DNA from: an uncultured Prevotella sp.
GTDB lineage: Bacteria > Bacteroidota > Bacteroidia > Bacteroidales > Bacteroidaceae
DNA length: 7,849 bases
Direction of reading: 5' to 3'
Assembly (NCBI GenBank): GCA_900769275.1
Contig: CAAGGA010000029.1
Coordinates: forward strand, 1-7,849
Positions 1-6,749 of this stretch are shown in pieces. Numbering within the stretch: the stretch's first letter is position 1; every line of letters begins with the position of its first letter. The position numbers and the translations under genes are program-made. Below the pieces are notes generated by a model. The model did not search any database. It was not told the origin of the DNA and was given only the letters and a program-made list of their open reading frames with translations.

Positions 1-55
1 CCGTACAACCATATAACCTTAAACCTGAAGAAGTTGAAGCCCAGCGAAACTTCTG
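1..55 (-). repeat. Dispersed repeat, family C (copy 1, possibly cut by window edge)
   Basis: The reverse complement of 1-55 matches 6634-6687. Over the best part (1-40 against 6648-6687) 36 of 40 bases agree, including the shared stretch GCTTCAACTTCTTC and the ending GGTTGTACGG. The part at 27-54 keeps the GAAG/CTTC arms of the small hairpin seen in the other copies, with a slightly longer loop. It lies in intergenic sequence and may continue left of the window. Function unknown. Confidence 0.7.
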
Positions 56-116
56 TTATAATGATAGCGTACAAACAGAAGAAGGCAGGAATGAAAGAAT
101 AGGACAAAAACGGACT

Positions 117-214
117 CGTTGATATTACATTGCGAAAGCGGCGATATTGCAATGCAAAAGCGTTGATATTACGGTGTAAAAGCAATGCTTTTGCACCGTA
201 ATATCAACGCTTTT
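117..214. repeat. Palindromic element of 22-bp units
   Basis: Three imperfect direct units of 22 bases follow without gaps at 117-138, 139-160 and 161-182, with the common pattern CGTTGATATTACnnTGnAAAAG. A fourth unit at 188-209 is the inverted copy of the third. Units 3 and 4 form a near-perfect hairpin (160-210) with a 17-bp perfect outer stem (160-176 with 194-210). A-tract 156-159 and T-tract 211-215 lengthen it. It resembles a REP-like or miniature mobile palindrome and lies downstream of waaA. Confidence 0.75.
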
Positions 215-215
215 T
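156..215. terminator. Probable bidirectional terminator downstream of waaA
   Basis: The hairpin formed by 160-176 and 194-210 continues inward through AAGC/GCTT and is flanked by AAAA on the left and TTTTT on the right. On the minus strand it stands about 80 bases after the waaA stop and is followed by four T. On the plus strand it is followed by five T. The form fits rho-independent termination, but the stem is much longer than usual and is also part of a repeat, so termination may be secondary. Confidence 0.5.
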
Positions 216-296
216 GTATTTTGTTGAGAAACAAGTAGTTGTATATGGCAGGCGTTTGAGGGCGGAATAGGACAAAATGCGCATTGATCCTTGCCG

Positions 297-1568
297 TCAT
301 GGATTGCCCTGTATGCTGTCCATGATGATGTCCGTGGCTCCTGACTGGCTCTTGACATATTCGCCTGCCTTGGTACTTGCATCGGCAAGGAAAGCGTCGT
401 CAGTGGACAGTTTGCGCATGAGGGTGCTGAAATCGTCGGTGTTCCCGATGCAGAAACCTCCGCCGTGGGCTATCAGTGATACGGCTTCCTGAAAGCGTTC
501 GTGGTTGGGACCGAATATGACCGGTATGTTCCAGACGGCAGCCTCAAGTACGTTATGTATGCCGACACCGAATCCTCCGCCTACGTATGCCACTTTTCCG
601 TAGCGGTAGATGCTTGAGAGCAGTCCGAAGCAGTTGATTATCATGACGTCAGCCTCTGCCAGTTTCTGCTGTATGTCCGCCCTGTGCGCATTGTCGGAGT
701 TCTCCCATGCCGCTGCCGCAAAGCTGTATCGCAGCACTTTCCGTCCTTCGAGCAGTGTCTCTATCTGTTTCAGGTGCTCCTCGTCAATGACGTGGGGGGC
801 TATGATGAGTTTCCAGTCGGGGTTGTCGCGTGTCAGACTGGGTATGAATATTTCCTCGTCGGGCAGCCAGCTGCTGCCGGCTACAAGGGCGTTCCTGCCG
901 TTGAGAAAGGCATCCATGACGGGCAGTTGCCTGCTTTGTGCCTTTATTGCGAGAACGCGGTCGAAGCGTGTGTCACCGCTTACGGTGACATCGTGCAGTC
1001 CAATGGAGGCGAGCAGTTCACGGGATTTTCCGTTCTGTACGAAGAAGCGGGTGAAGCATTTCAGCACCTTGCCGTATTGCTTTCCATACCATCGGAAGAA
1101 TATCTGCTCCGGACGGAATGTCGAACTGACGCTATAGACGGGTATGTTCCTGTGGCGCAGGATGTGCAGATAGTTGTACCAAAACTCGTATTTGATGAAG
1201 AAAGCCATCTCGGGTCGTATGGTGCGCAGGAATCTCCGGGCGTTGCGGGGGGTGTCGAGCGGCAGGTAACAGATGATGTCCGCTCCCTTGTAGTTCTTCC
1301 TTACTTCGTAACCGGAGGGCGAGAAGAACGTGAGGAGAATCTTGTATTCGGGATGCTCCGCCCTGAATCGCTCCATGACGGGTCTTCCCTGCTCAAATTC
1401 TCCAAGCGAGGCTGCATGGAACCATACGTACCTTGCATCGGTCTCCATTCTCTCCTTGATGGTGCGGATGGCATTTCTCTCGCCGTCCCACATCTTCTTC
1501 ACTTTCTTGTTGAAGAGACTTGTGACAGCGACTCCGAAGAGGTAGGCGAACATTATAATATTGTACAT
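297..1568 (-). CDS. waaA: 3-deoxy-D-manno-octulosonic acid (Kdo) transferase WaaA/KdtA
   Basis: Transfers Kdo from CMP-Kdo to the lipid A precursor at the inner face of the inner membrane, starting the lipopolysaccharide core. The protein has 423 residues, normal for the family. A hydrophobic segment at about residues 2-18 fits the N-terminal membrane anchor. HAASLGE (51-57) carries the expected catalytic glutamate, E57. KYEFWYNYL (126-134), FVQNG (176-180), SGDTRFDR (197-204), GSSW (231-234) and APHVIDEEH (257-265) are typical GT-B/GT30 motifs. The C-terminal sugar-nucleotide region is GGGFGVGIHNVLE (330-342) followed by FGPNHERFQEA. The ATG at 1568 is separated from the gltX stop by a single base, so it is very likely cotranscribed and translationally coupled. 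No promoter of its own is visible. Whether it adds one or more Kdo residues cannot be read from the sequence. Confidence 0.96.
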   Translation of the reverse strand: MYNIIMFAYLFGVAVTSLFNKKVKKMWDGERNAIRTIKERMETDARYVWFHAASLGEFEQGRPVMERFRAEHPEYKILLTFFSPSGYEVRKNYKGADIICYLPLDTPRNARRFLRTIRPEMAFFIKYEFWYNYLHILRHRNIPVYSVSSTFRPEQIFFRWYGKQYGKVLKCFTRFFVQNGKSRELLASIGLHDVTVSGDTRFDRVLAIKAQSRQLPVMDAFLNGRNALVAGSSWLPDEEIFIPSLTRDNPDWKLIIAPHVIDEEHLKQIETLLEGRKVLRYSFAAAAWENSDNAHRADIQQKLAEADVMIINCFGLLSSIYRYGKVAYVGGGFGVGIHNVLEAAVWNIPVIFGPNHERFQEAVSLIAHGGGFCIGNTDDFSTLMRKLSTDDAFLADASTKAGEYVKSQSGATDIIMDSIQGNP

Positions 1569-1569
1569 A

Positions 1570-3084
1570 CTATCCTAATTTCTCTATGGCACGCTTCATT
1601 CGGGCTATTGTCTCCTCTTTGCCAAGGAAAGCGGATATGTCGAACATTCCCGGACCTTTGCCTTCGCCCACGAGCGTGAGGCGGAAAGCGTTCATCACGT
1701 CACCGAGCTTATATCCATTTTCTTCGACCCAGGCCATTACTATCGGTTCCTGACCTTCGACGGAGAAGTCTTCTATGCCGGAGAGTACGTCGGCAAGTTC
1801 TGCCATCACCGTGGCAGAGTTTTCCTTCCAGCGTTTTCTGACGGTCTTTTCGTCGTATTCCATGGGTGCAAAGAAGAAGAATGAGCACAGCGGCCACAGT
1901 TCGCTGACGAAGTTCACGCGGTCTTTCATCATTGCCACTACCTTGGTGATGCGTTCCATGGACTCCTCTACACCGTTGTTTGCAACGATGGGTGCGAACA
2001 GTTCCGCTATCTCCTCAGCACTTTTCATCAAAATGTATTCATGGTTGAACCATTGCCCTTTCTTGTAATCAAACTTTGCTCCCGCCTTTGAGCAGCGTGA
2101 GATGTCAAAGGCCTGTACCAGTTCGTCGAGGGAGAATACTTCCTGTTCTGTGCCCGGATTCCATCCCAGCAGGGCGAGGAAGTTGACTACAGCCTCGGGA
2201 AAATAACCGCTCTCACGGTAGCCTGAGCTTATTTCTCCTGTCTTGGGGTCGTGCCATTCCAATGGGAAGACGGGGAAGCCGAGGCGGTCTCCGTCTCGTT
2301 TCGACAGTTTGCCCTTGCCTTCGGGCTTGAGGAGCAGGGGCAGGTGGGCGAACTGCGGCATGGTGTCTTTCCAGCCGAAAGCCTCGTAGAGGAGTACGTG
2401 GAGTGGGGCACTGGGGAGCCACTCTTCTCCGCGGATGACGTGGGTGACCTCCATCAGGTGGTCATCGACGATGTTGGCAAGGTGGTATGTCGGCAGTTCG
2501 TCAGCACTCTTGTACAGCACTTTGTCGTCAAGGATGTCGCTCTTGACGCGTACCTCGCCGCGGATAAGGTCATCGACGAGGATTTCCTGACCGGGCTGTA
2601 TTAGGAATCTTACGACATACTGTTTGCCGTCAGCGATGAGTTGCTCCACCTCTTCCTTGGGGAGGCTGAGGGAGTTGCGCATGGAGAGTCGTGTCTTGGC
2701 GTCATACTGGAAGTTCTGTATCTCGCTGCGCTTGGCTTCGAGTTCCTCCGGGGTGTCGAAGGCTATATATGCCTTGCCAGTATCCAAGAGTTGCTGCACG
2801 TAGGTCTTGTAGATGTCGCGGCGTTCGCTCTGACGATAAGGACCGTGACTGCCTCCGAAGGTGACGCCCTCGTCAAACTTTATGCCGAGCCAGCGGAATG
2901 ACTCTATGATGTATTCCTCGGCTCCGGGCACGAAACGATGGGAGTCGGTGTCCTCGATACGGAAGATGAGGTCACCGCCATGCTGGCGTGCAAAGAGATA
3001 ATTATACAATGCAGTACGTACACCACCGATATGAAGGGCACCGGTAGGACTCGGCGCAAAGCGCACTCTTACTTTTCTTTCCAT
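1570..3084 (-). CDS. gltX: Glutamate-tRNA ligase (GluRS)
   Basis: Class I aminoacyl-tRNA synthetase that charges tRNA-Glu in the cytoplasm. The 504-residue length is usual for Bacteroidetes. The N-terminal catalytic domain has [14 protein letters not shown] (8-21), whose HIGG stands for the HIGH motif, then FRIEDTD (41-47), [11 protein letters not shown] (215-225) and KLSKRDG (259-265), the KMSKS-type loop. After this comes a segment with [15 protein letters not shown] (269-283), an extension I associate with Bacteroidetes GluRS. From about 300 the protein continues into the helical anticodon-binding part ([22 protein letters not shown] region). The ATG at 3084 gives the standard start directly before the catalytic motif. 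It is first in a two-gene unit with waaA and has a promoter at 3188-3220. Charging specificity (tRNA-Glu only, or also tRNA-Gln) cannot be judged here. Confidence 0.98.
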   Translation of the reverse strand: MERKVRVRFAPSPTGALHIGGVRTALYNYLFARQHGGDLIFRIEDTDSHRFVPGAEEYIIESFRWLGIKFDEGVTFGGSHGPYRQSERRDIYKTYVQQLLDTGKAYIAFDTPEELEAKRSEIQNFQYDAKTRLSMRNSLSLPKEEVEQLIADGKQYVVRFLIQPGQEILVDDLIRGEVRVKSDILDDKVLYKSADELPTYHLANIVDDHLMEVTHVIRGEEWLPSAPLHVLLYEAFGWKDTMPQFAHLPLLLKPEGKGKLSKRDGDRLGFPVFPLEWHDPKTGEISSGYRESGYFPEAVVNFLALLGWNPGTEQEVFSLDELVQAFDISRCSKAGAKFDYKKGQWFNHEYILMKSAEEIAELFAPIVANNGVEESMERITKVVAMMKDRVNFVSELWPLCSFFFFAPMEYDEKTVRKRWKENSATVMAELADVLSGIEDFSVEGQEPIVMAWVEENGYKLGDVMNAFRLTLVGEGKGPGMFDISAFLGKEETIARMKRAIEKLG

Positions 3085-3187
3085 GTCTATTCTATAAATG
3101 TTTCTGTCGGCGGAACTCTGTGACGGATAATCCCTGTGAAAGGAGACGGGAATAGGGATGACGGGGATACCGACGGCATAATTTTGT

Positions 3188-3220
3188 GCAAAATTAACAT
3201 TTTCTCCTCACTTTAGCGAA
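3188..3220 (-). promoter_or_regulatory. Bacteroidetes-type promoter for gltX-waaA
   Basis: On the minus strand TAATTTTGC (3196-3188) matches the -7 consensus TAnnTTTG exactly. TTCG (3220-3217) stands 20 bases upstream, close to the -33 element TTTG. Transcription would start near 3181 and give a leader of roughly 100 bases. A 16-bp perfect dyad, AATTTTG-TG-CAAAATT (3180-3195), overlaps the -7 element and could be an operator or chance. Confidence 0.6.
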
Positions 3221-3260
3221 CTTTTTTCCATATTTTCGCTCATATCCTGATTTTTTTTAG

Positions 3261-3269
3261 TATTTTCGC
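3261..3269 (+). promoter_or_regulatory. Possible -7 element for the 7TM-HD gene
   Basis: TATTTTCGC fits TAnnTTTG with one change. The same nine bases occur 30 bases earlier (3231-3239), so the true one is uncertain, and no good -33 element stands at the right distance from either. From 3261 transcription would start near 3275, just before the repeat element at 3283. Confidence 0.35.
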
Positions 3270-3282
3270 AAGCAAAACCAAA

Positions 3283-3388
3283 AAGTTACTGGTTGTTTAG
3301 TTGTCTTGTCGTTTGGTTGTTTAGTTGATAGCATTCGACTCAATTGCCAAGACATACAACTAAACAACCAAACAACCAAACAACAAGA
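3283..3388 (+). repeat. Inverted-arm intergenic element, copy 1 (leader of 7TM-HD gene)
   Basis: A G/T-rich left arm of octamer-like units (TTGTTTAG, TTGTTTGG; 3291-3327) faces an A/C-rich right arm (CAACTAAA, CAACCAAA units; 3357-3387). The inner 17 bases pair perfectly (3311-3327 with 3357-3373). The loop holds the core GACTCAATTGCCAAGACAT (3337-3355). The left edge, AGTTACTGGTTG, resembles AGTACCTGGTTG of copy 4. The right arm ends seven bases before the ATG at 3395. In RNA it would form a long stem immediately upstream of the start codon. Confidence 0.8.
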
Positions 3389-3394
3389 AAAACC

Positions 3395-5446
3395 ATGGCA
3401 ACCATATATTCCTCAGAAGGACAGAGCAGGTGGAGGGTCTATCTCCTGCGCCTTGTCATAATACTCGCCCTGACCGTCGTCATCGTGCTTTCGATGCCGC
3501 GAAGAGCCGTGCCTTCATACGAAGTGAAGGAAAATTCCGTGTGGCTGAAAGAGCCTGTCACGGCAGGCATAGACTTTGACGTGCCCAAGGATTCTATCAC
3601 TTATCAGGCTGAGGTGGACTCCGCCATGCAGTATTTCATACCCTATTACAAGATTAACGACGAGATAGGCAACAGGAACATCAGGCGTTTCCAGTCAAGG
3701 TATCGTGAGGGCATAGAGGGACTTCCGAAGTCTTTCGTCAACTCTGTCACGGCAAAGCTGCGCGATATATACAACGTGGGCATCATGCCTGCCGAGGACT
3801 ATGCCATGCTGACGCGTGATACTATGGCACTGATTAATTTCAAGCGGGGGAACACCACGCAGAAGAAGCTCTGCGTCTCGTTCTATACCCCCATCAAGGC
3901 TTACGAGAGTTTCTTTCAGGATCCTCAGATGAACTATGCCCGCACGCTCCTGCAGAAATGCAACATCGACGATTACCTCAAGGAAAACCTGCTTTATGAC
4001 GAGGCGCAGTGTGAGGCGGACATAGCCAATCTCACCTCTACCATCACCCGACATGAGGCGGAGTACAAGAAAGGCGAATGCATCGTTGACCGCGGACAGG
4101 TGGCAACGCCGATTATAGTAAAGGCTCTTGCTGCCTATTCGGCAGAGATGGAGAAGAATGAATCGCTCATAAGCCGTTCCACTACCATGCTCGGACGTGC
4201 CATACTCGTCTTCCTCCTTGTCTTCGTCTTTACGGTCTATCTCCACCTCTTCCGCGGTGACTACTTCCGCAAGCCGCGCTCACTCGCCATGGTGTATGTC
4301 CTCATAGGCATATTTCCGATACTTGTCTCGCTCACATACCAGTACAGTCAGCACTATATCTACATCCTGCCGCTTGCCATGCTGCCGATGTTCGTGCGGA
4401 TATTCCTCGACTCCCGCACGGCGTTCATTGCGCACATAGTCATGGTTCTCATCTCCGCCCTTGCGCTCAGCAAGCCCTTTGTCTTTGTCGTCGTCCAGCT
4501 TCTCTCAGGTCTTGTGGCGATATACACCCTGCGTGAACTATCCAAGCGGGTGCAGGTCTTCACGGCGGCATTCACTACTACCATCGTAGCGATGGTGGCA
4601 TATCAGGCAATGAAACTCACGGAACCCGGCGAAGACTGGCATCTTACGCCCTCGGAGGTCTCGCATTTCGTTTTCTCGGGCGTACTCCTCCTCACTACCT
4701 ACCCCCTTATGTACGTTGTAGAGAAGACGTTCGGATTCACTTCCGCCGTGACGCTCTTCGAGCTTTCCGATATCAACAAGAATCTCCTGCGGCGGCTTTC
4801 GGAGGTCTCGGCAGGCACCATGCAGCACAGCATCACCGTAAGCAATATTGCTGCCGACATCGCCCAGAAGATAGGGGCGCACAGTCTCCTTGTGCGTACA
4901 GGCGCGCTCTATCACGACATCGGCAAGATAGCCAACCCCTCTTTCTTTACCGAAAACCAAAAGGATATCAATCCGCATGACCGCATGACACCGCAGGAAA
5001 GTGCCAGGATTATCATCAACCACGTAAAAGAGGGTAAACGTCTTGCCGAGAAATATGGCTTGCCGAGCGAAATAGTGGATTTCATCATGACGCACCACGG
5101 TGCGGGAATGGTGAAATACTTCTATATCACATACAAGAACAGCCATCCCGACGAGGAAGTAGATACGACACCCTTTACATATCCCGGACCGAATCCTTTC
5201 ACCCGTGAGCAGGCAATACTGATGATGGCGGACTCCGTGGAAGCTGCTTCGCGCTCACTCAAAGAATATACGGAGGAGAGCATTACGGCTCTTGTCAACC
5301 GCATTATAGACGGAATCGTAGCAGACGGGTATTTCATCGAATGCCCCATAACGTTCCATGACATCTCCGTGGCAAAACGCGTCATCATCGAGCGACTCAA
5401 GACCAACTATCATACGCGTATCACCTATCCGGAACTTAAATCGTAG
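3395..5446 (+). CDS. 7TM-HD family phosphohydrolase (PgpH-like, probable c-di-AMP phosphodiesterase)
   Basis: Membrane protein of 683 residues with the order N-terminal membrane helix (about 15-34), an extracytoplasmic 7TMR-HDED-type domain (about 40-260), a bundle of membrane helices (about 266-445) and a cytoplasmic HD domain (about 465-665). Metal ligands are visible: H478 in MQHS, H507-D508 in LYHDIGK, H543, H567-H568 in THHGA and D613 in MADSVEA. In Listeria the PgpH family cleaves cyclic di-AMP; that activity is inferred here from domain order and intact ligands. The start is set at MATIYSS because the frame upstream, open from a TTG at 3344, only translates the A/C repeat arm. The leader is repeat copy 1, and the TAG stop lies in the left edge of copy 2. 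The methyltransferase-like gene follows on the same strand and is probably cotranscribed. No gene symbol is given because substrate identity is not proven. Confidence 0.93.
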   Translation: MATIYSSEGQSRWRVYLLRLVIILALTVVIVLSMPRRAVPSYEVKENSVWLKEPVTAGIDFDVPKDSITYQAEVDSAMQYFIPYYKINDEIGNRNIRRFQSRYREGIEGLPKSFVNSVTAKLRDIYNVGIMPAEDYAMLTRDTMALINFKRGNTTQKKLCVSFYTPIKAYESFFQDPQMNYARTLLQKCNIDDYLKENLLYDEAQCEADIANLTSTITRHEAEYKKGECIVDRGQVATPIIVKALAAYSAEMEKNESLISRSTTMLGRAILVFLLVFVFTVYLHLFRGDYFRKPRSLAMVYVLIGIFPILVSLTYQYSQHYIYILPLAMLPMFVRIFLDSRTAFIAHIVMVLISALALSKPFVFVVVQLLSGLVAIYTLRELSKRVQVFTAAFTTTIVAMVAYQAMKLTEPGEDWHLTPSEVSHFVFSGVLLLTTYPLMYVVEKTFGFTSAVTLFELSDINKNLLRRLSEVSAGTMQHSITVSNIAADIAQKIGAHSLLVRTGALYHDIGKIANPSFFTENQKDINPHDRMTPQESARIIINHVKEGKRLAEKYGLPSEIVDFIMTHHGAGMVKYFYITYKNSHPDEEVDTTPFTYPGPNPFTREQAILMMADSVEAASRSLKEYTEESITALVNRIIDGIVADGYFIECPITFHDISVAKRVIIERLKTNYHTRITYPELKS

Positions 5447-5549
5447 TTTGGTTGTTTAGTTGTTTGGTTGTTTGATTGATTGTATTCGACTCAATTGCCA
5501 AGACAAACAACAAGACAACCAAACAACTAAACAACCAAACAACAAGACA
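5443..5549 (+). repeat. Inverted-arm intergenic element, copy 2
   Basis: The arms pair perfectly over 26 bases (5446-5471 with 5515-5540). They are tandem octamers, TTGTTTAG/TTGTTTGG on the left and CAACCAAA/CAACTAAA on the right. The core at 5488-5506 differs from copy 1 only in its last base, and 22 bases in a row (5484-5505) are identical to 3333-3354. The left edge GTAGTTTGG contains the TAG stop codon of the 7TM-HD gene. The right arm ends ten bases before the ATG at 5560, so the element fills the whole gap between two genes. Confidence 0.85.
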
Positions 5550-5559
5550 CCCCCAAATC

Positions 5560-6057
5560 ATGTCCCCAGCAGAAATAATCAAAGCAATCACCGTATTCCT
5601 CCGCCGCATAAGGCACTGTGCAGGATTTGGAATACAGTCGCCTACGGACTATGCTTTCGTGCGGGAGGTGATATATGAGCGTGGGGAGTATTCGCTGTAC
5701 TCCGACCTTGACATGGGCTTCCCGCAGGCAGGGAGAATGGAGAGAAAGTTGGCGCATCTGCTTTTGCGCGTCAGCAACTATGCGCAAGGCTCTGATATAG
5801 CCATTCAGGATGACATGCCGGAAATCCTGTGTCACGCATTGAGACTCGGATGCAGGAAAAGCAGACTTGTCTCATATAAAAAGGATGAGACTCCTGCATC
5901 TCTCACCGTCTTTCATGACATACGGGGGAGAGGTAAGGCAGAATGGGATGAACTCCTCCTGCAGCCACATGTCATATCCTACGATTTATATTACATAGGA
6001 CTCGTTTTTCGTGACGAAAAACGATATACTGAAAGTTATATGATAAATTTTTATTAA
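5560..6057 (+). CDS. Shortened SAM-methyltransferase-like protein, probably without SAM-binding fold
   Basis: The protein has 165 residues from the ATG at 5560 (MSPAEIIK). An open frame further upstream only translates the repeat arm. The N-terminal part has HCAGFGIQSPTDYAFVREVI (19-38), like the GxHSPF-type opening of a Bacteroidetes class I methyltransferase family. The end, VFHDIRGRGKAEWDELL then ISYDLYYIGLVFRDEKRY, resembles the end of the same family. Those proteins are, from memory, some 230-260 residues long. Here the middle (about 60-115) is short and I see no glycine-rich SAM-binding motif. I infer a degenerate or repurposed relic. The family assignment rests on recalled pattern only. 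It lies 113 bases after the 7TM-HD gene, behind repeat copy 2, and has no visible promoter of its own. Confidence 0.6.
   Translation: MSPAEIIKAITVFLRRIRHCAGFGIQSPTDYAFVREVIYERGEYSLYSDLDMGFPQAGRMERKLAHLLLRVSNYAQGSDIAIQDDMPEILCHALRLGCRKSRLVSYKKDETPASLTVFHDIRGRGKAEWDELLLQPHVISYDLYYIGLVFRDEKRYTESYMINFY
6002..6024. repeat. Perfect 10-bp inverted repeat inside the end of a gene
   Basis: TCGTTTTTCG and CGAAAAACGA are separated by TGA, giving a hairpin with a three-base loop within the last codons (VFRDEKR) of the methyltransferase-like gene. No T-tract follows, so it is not a standard terminator. It may slow decay of the mRNA end or be chance. Confidence 0.55.
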
Positions 6058-6073
6058 AAATCCATTCTATCTC

Positions 6074-6103
6074 TTGCAAATAACAAAAAAAATATTACCT
6101 TTG
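6074..6103 (+). promoter_or_regulatory. Bacteroidetes-type promoter for the DUF2795 gene
   Basis: TACCTTTG (6096-6103) matches the -7 consensus TAnnTTTG exactly and is followed by C. TTG (6074-6076) stands 19 bases upstream as the -33 element. Transcription would begin near 6110, a few bases before repeat copy 3 (6118), giving a leader of about 160 bases that consists almost wholly of that element. Confidence 0.75.
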
Positions 6104-6117
6104 CGGACAATTTGGTG

Positions 6118-6246
6118 GTAGGACCTGGTTTTAGGTTGTGGGTTGTGGGTTTTTGGTTAGTAATGTCTTTCCAATGGAGTCTTCCTCAAGAAGCAATGGT
6201 AACTCAACCCACAACCTACAACCCATAACCCACAATCAGGTACTAC
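6118..6246 (-). repeat. Inverted-arm intergenic element, copy 3 (leader of DUF2795 gene)
   Basis: The ends are an inverted repeat: GTAGGACCTG (6118-6127) against CAGGTACTAC (6237-6246), 9 of 10. The arms 6118-6158 and 6206-6246 agree at 33 of 41 positions when one is inverted. They consist of GGTTGTG-like heptamers instead of the octamers of copies 1 and 2. The core lies in reverse orientation at 6163-6181 (GACTCCATTGGAAAGACAT on the minus strand), 16 of 19 identical to copy 1. An A/C-rich run of CCAAAA-type units continues to the ATG at 6273. Confidence 0.8.
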
Positions 6247-6272
6247 AACCCAAAACCAAAAACCAAAAAACT

Positions 6273-6494
6273 ATGTATTGGACACTTGAATTGGCATCAA
6301 AACTTGAGGATGCGCCATGGCCTGCAACAAAGGACGAGCTCCTCGACTATGCACTCCGTTCAGGAGTACCCATGGAGGTGATAGAGAACCTTGAAGAGAT
6401 AGAAGATGAGGGCGACGTCTATGACTCTATCGAAGAGTTGTGGCCTGACTATCCCACAAAGGAAGATTTCCTCTTCGACGAAGAGGAGTATTGA
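6273..6494 (+). CDS. DUF2795 domain protein, 73 residues
   Basis: A small acidic protein whose function is unknown to me. It begins MYWTLELASKLEDAPWPA and carries KDELLDYALRSGVPMEVIENL (21-41), the helical segment characteristic of DUF2795. It ends in WPDYPTKEDFLFDEEEY. Bacteroidetes members as I recall them have nearly the same length and wording, so the gene appears complete and under strong conservation. The ATG at 6273 is the only sensible start: the in-frame stretch before it (open from a GTG at 6138) is repeat element. It is a single-gene unit with its own promoter (6074-6103) and a strong terminator (6533-6579). The leader is repeat copy 3, ending with AAAAACT before the ATG. Confidence 0.88.
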   Translation: MYWTLELASKLEDAPWPATKDELLDYALRSGVPMEVIENLEEIEDEGDVYDSIEELWPDYPTKEDFLFDEEEY

Positions 6495-6532
6495 TTCTCA
6501 AGAAGCATCACGTTTGGCTTAAATGCTTGGAT

Positions 6533-6579
6533 AAAAGCAATATGGTAAAGTCTTTAGGACCTTACCATGTTGCTTTTTT
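6533..6579 (+). terminator. Rho-independent terminator after DUF2795 gene
   Basis: AAAAGCAATATGGTAA (6533-6548) pairs with TTACCATGTTGCTTTT (6562-6577), with one G-T wobble, and is followed by further T to 6579. Within the loop GTC and GAC can extend the stem. The mirror A-tract on the left allows it to act on minus-strand transcripts as well. Confidence 0.85.
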
Positions 6580-6633
6580 GCTGTCTTTTTACTGCCATGT
6601 CAAACGCACAAACAGGCACTTTACCTGAAATTG

Positions 6634-6687
6634 CTGAAGTTTTGCAAGCTTCAACTTCTTCGGTTTTAAGGTTAAACGGTTGTACGG
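6634..6687 (+). repeat. Dispersed repeat, family C (copy 2)
   Basis: It starts with a hairpin, TGAAGTTT-TGC-AAGCTTCA (6635-6653, one G-T pair), followed by ACTTCTTCGG and octamer-like units: GGTTTTAA, GGTTAAAC, GGTTGTAC. It matches the reverse complement of 1-55 over its whole length and 6794-6825 over its first 32 bases (27 of 32). Confidence 0.7.
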
Positions 6688-6749
6688 TCGCTTCGCTTTT
6701 ACGGAGGCTGCGATATATTCTCCTTCGGTTATACGATTATGCGGTTATT
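6661..6749. repeat. Degenerate octamer tract
   Basis: Units of about eight bases run on after copy 2: GGTTNNNN-type at first, then, after a break of about 40 bases, CGGTTATA, CGATTATG, CGGTTATT. There is no coding sign. It resembles a decayed left arm of the intergenic elements with different unit sequence. Confidence 0.4.

Larger units (their letters stand above)
97..277. repeat. 13-bp direct repeat flanking the palindromic element
   Basis: GAATAGGACAAAA occurs at 97-109 and again, identical and in the same orientation, at 265-277. The two copies bracket the 22-bp-unit palindrome at 117-214. They could be a target-site duplication or another short dispersed repeat. The distance from the palindrome is unequal (8 and 50 bases), which weakens the duplication reading. 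The repeats are plain in the sequence; their meaning is inference. Confidence 0.5.

Noticed and set aside
684..1679. Long plus-strand open frame (331 codons) opposite waaA
   Set aside because: It lies antisense to a clear family member with all motifs, has no recognisable domain and runs past both waaA and gltX ends; it is a shadow frame.
3291..3387. Repeated units resembling a CRISPR array
   Set aside because: Units are only 7-8 bases without unique spacers of constant length, arms are mutually complementary, and no cas gene is present.
3344..3394. TTG start extending the 7TM-HD protein by 17 residues
   Set aside because: The extra residues are only repeat-arm translation; the ATG at 3395 gives the normal family N-terminus before the first membrane helix.
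6002..6024. Inverted repeat as terminator of the 7TM-HD operon
   Set aside because: It lies within coding sequence and no T-tract follows the stem.
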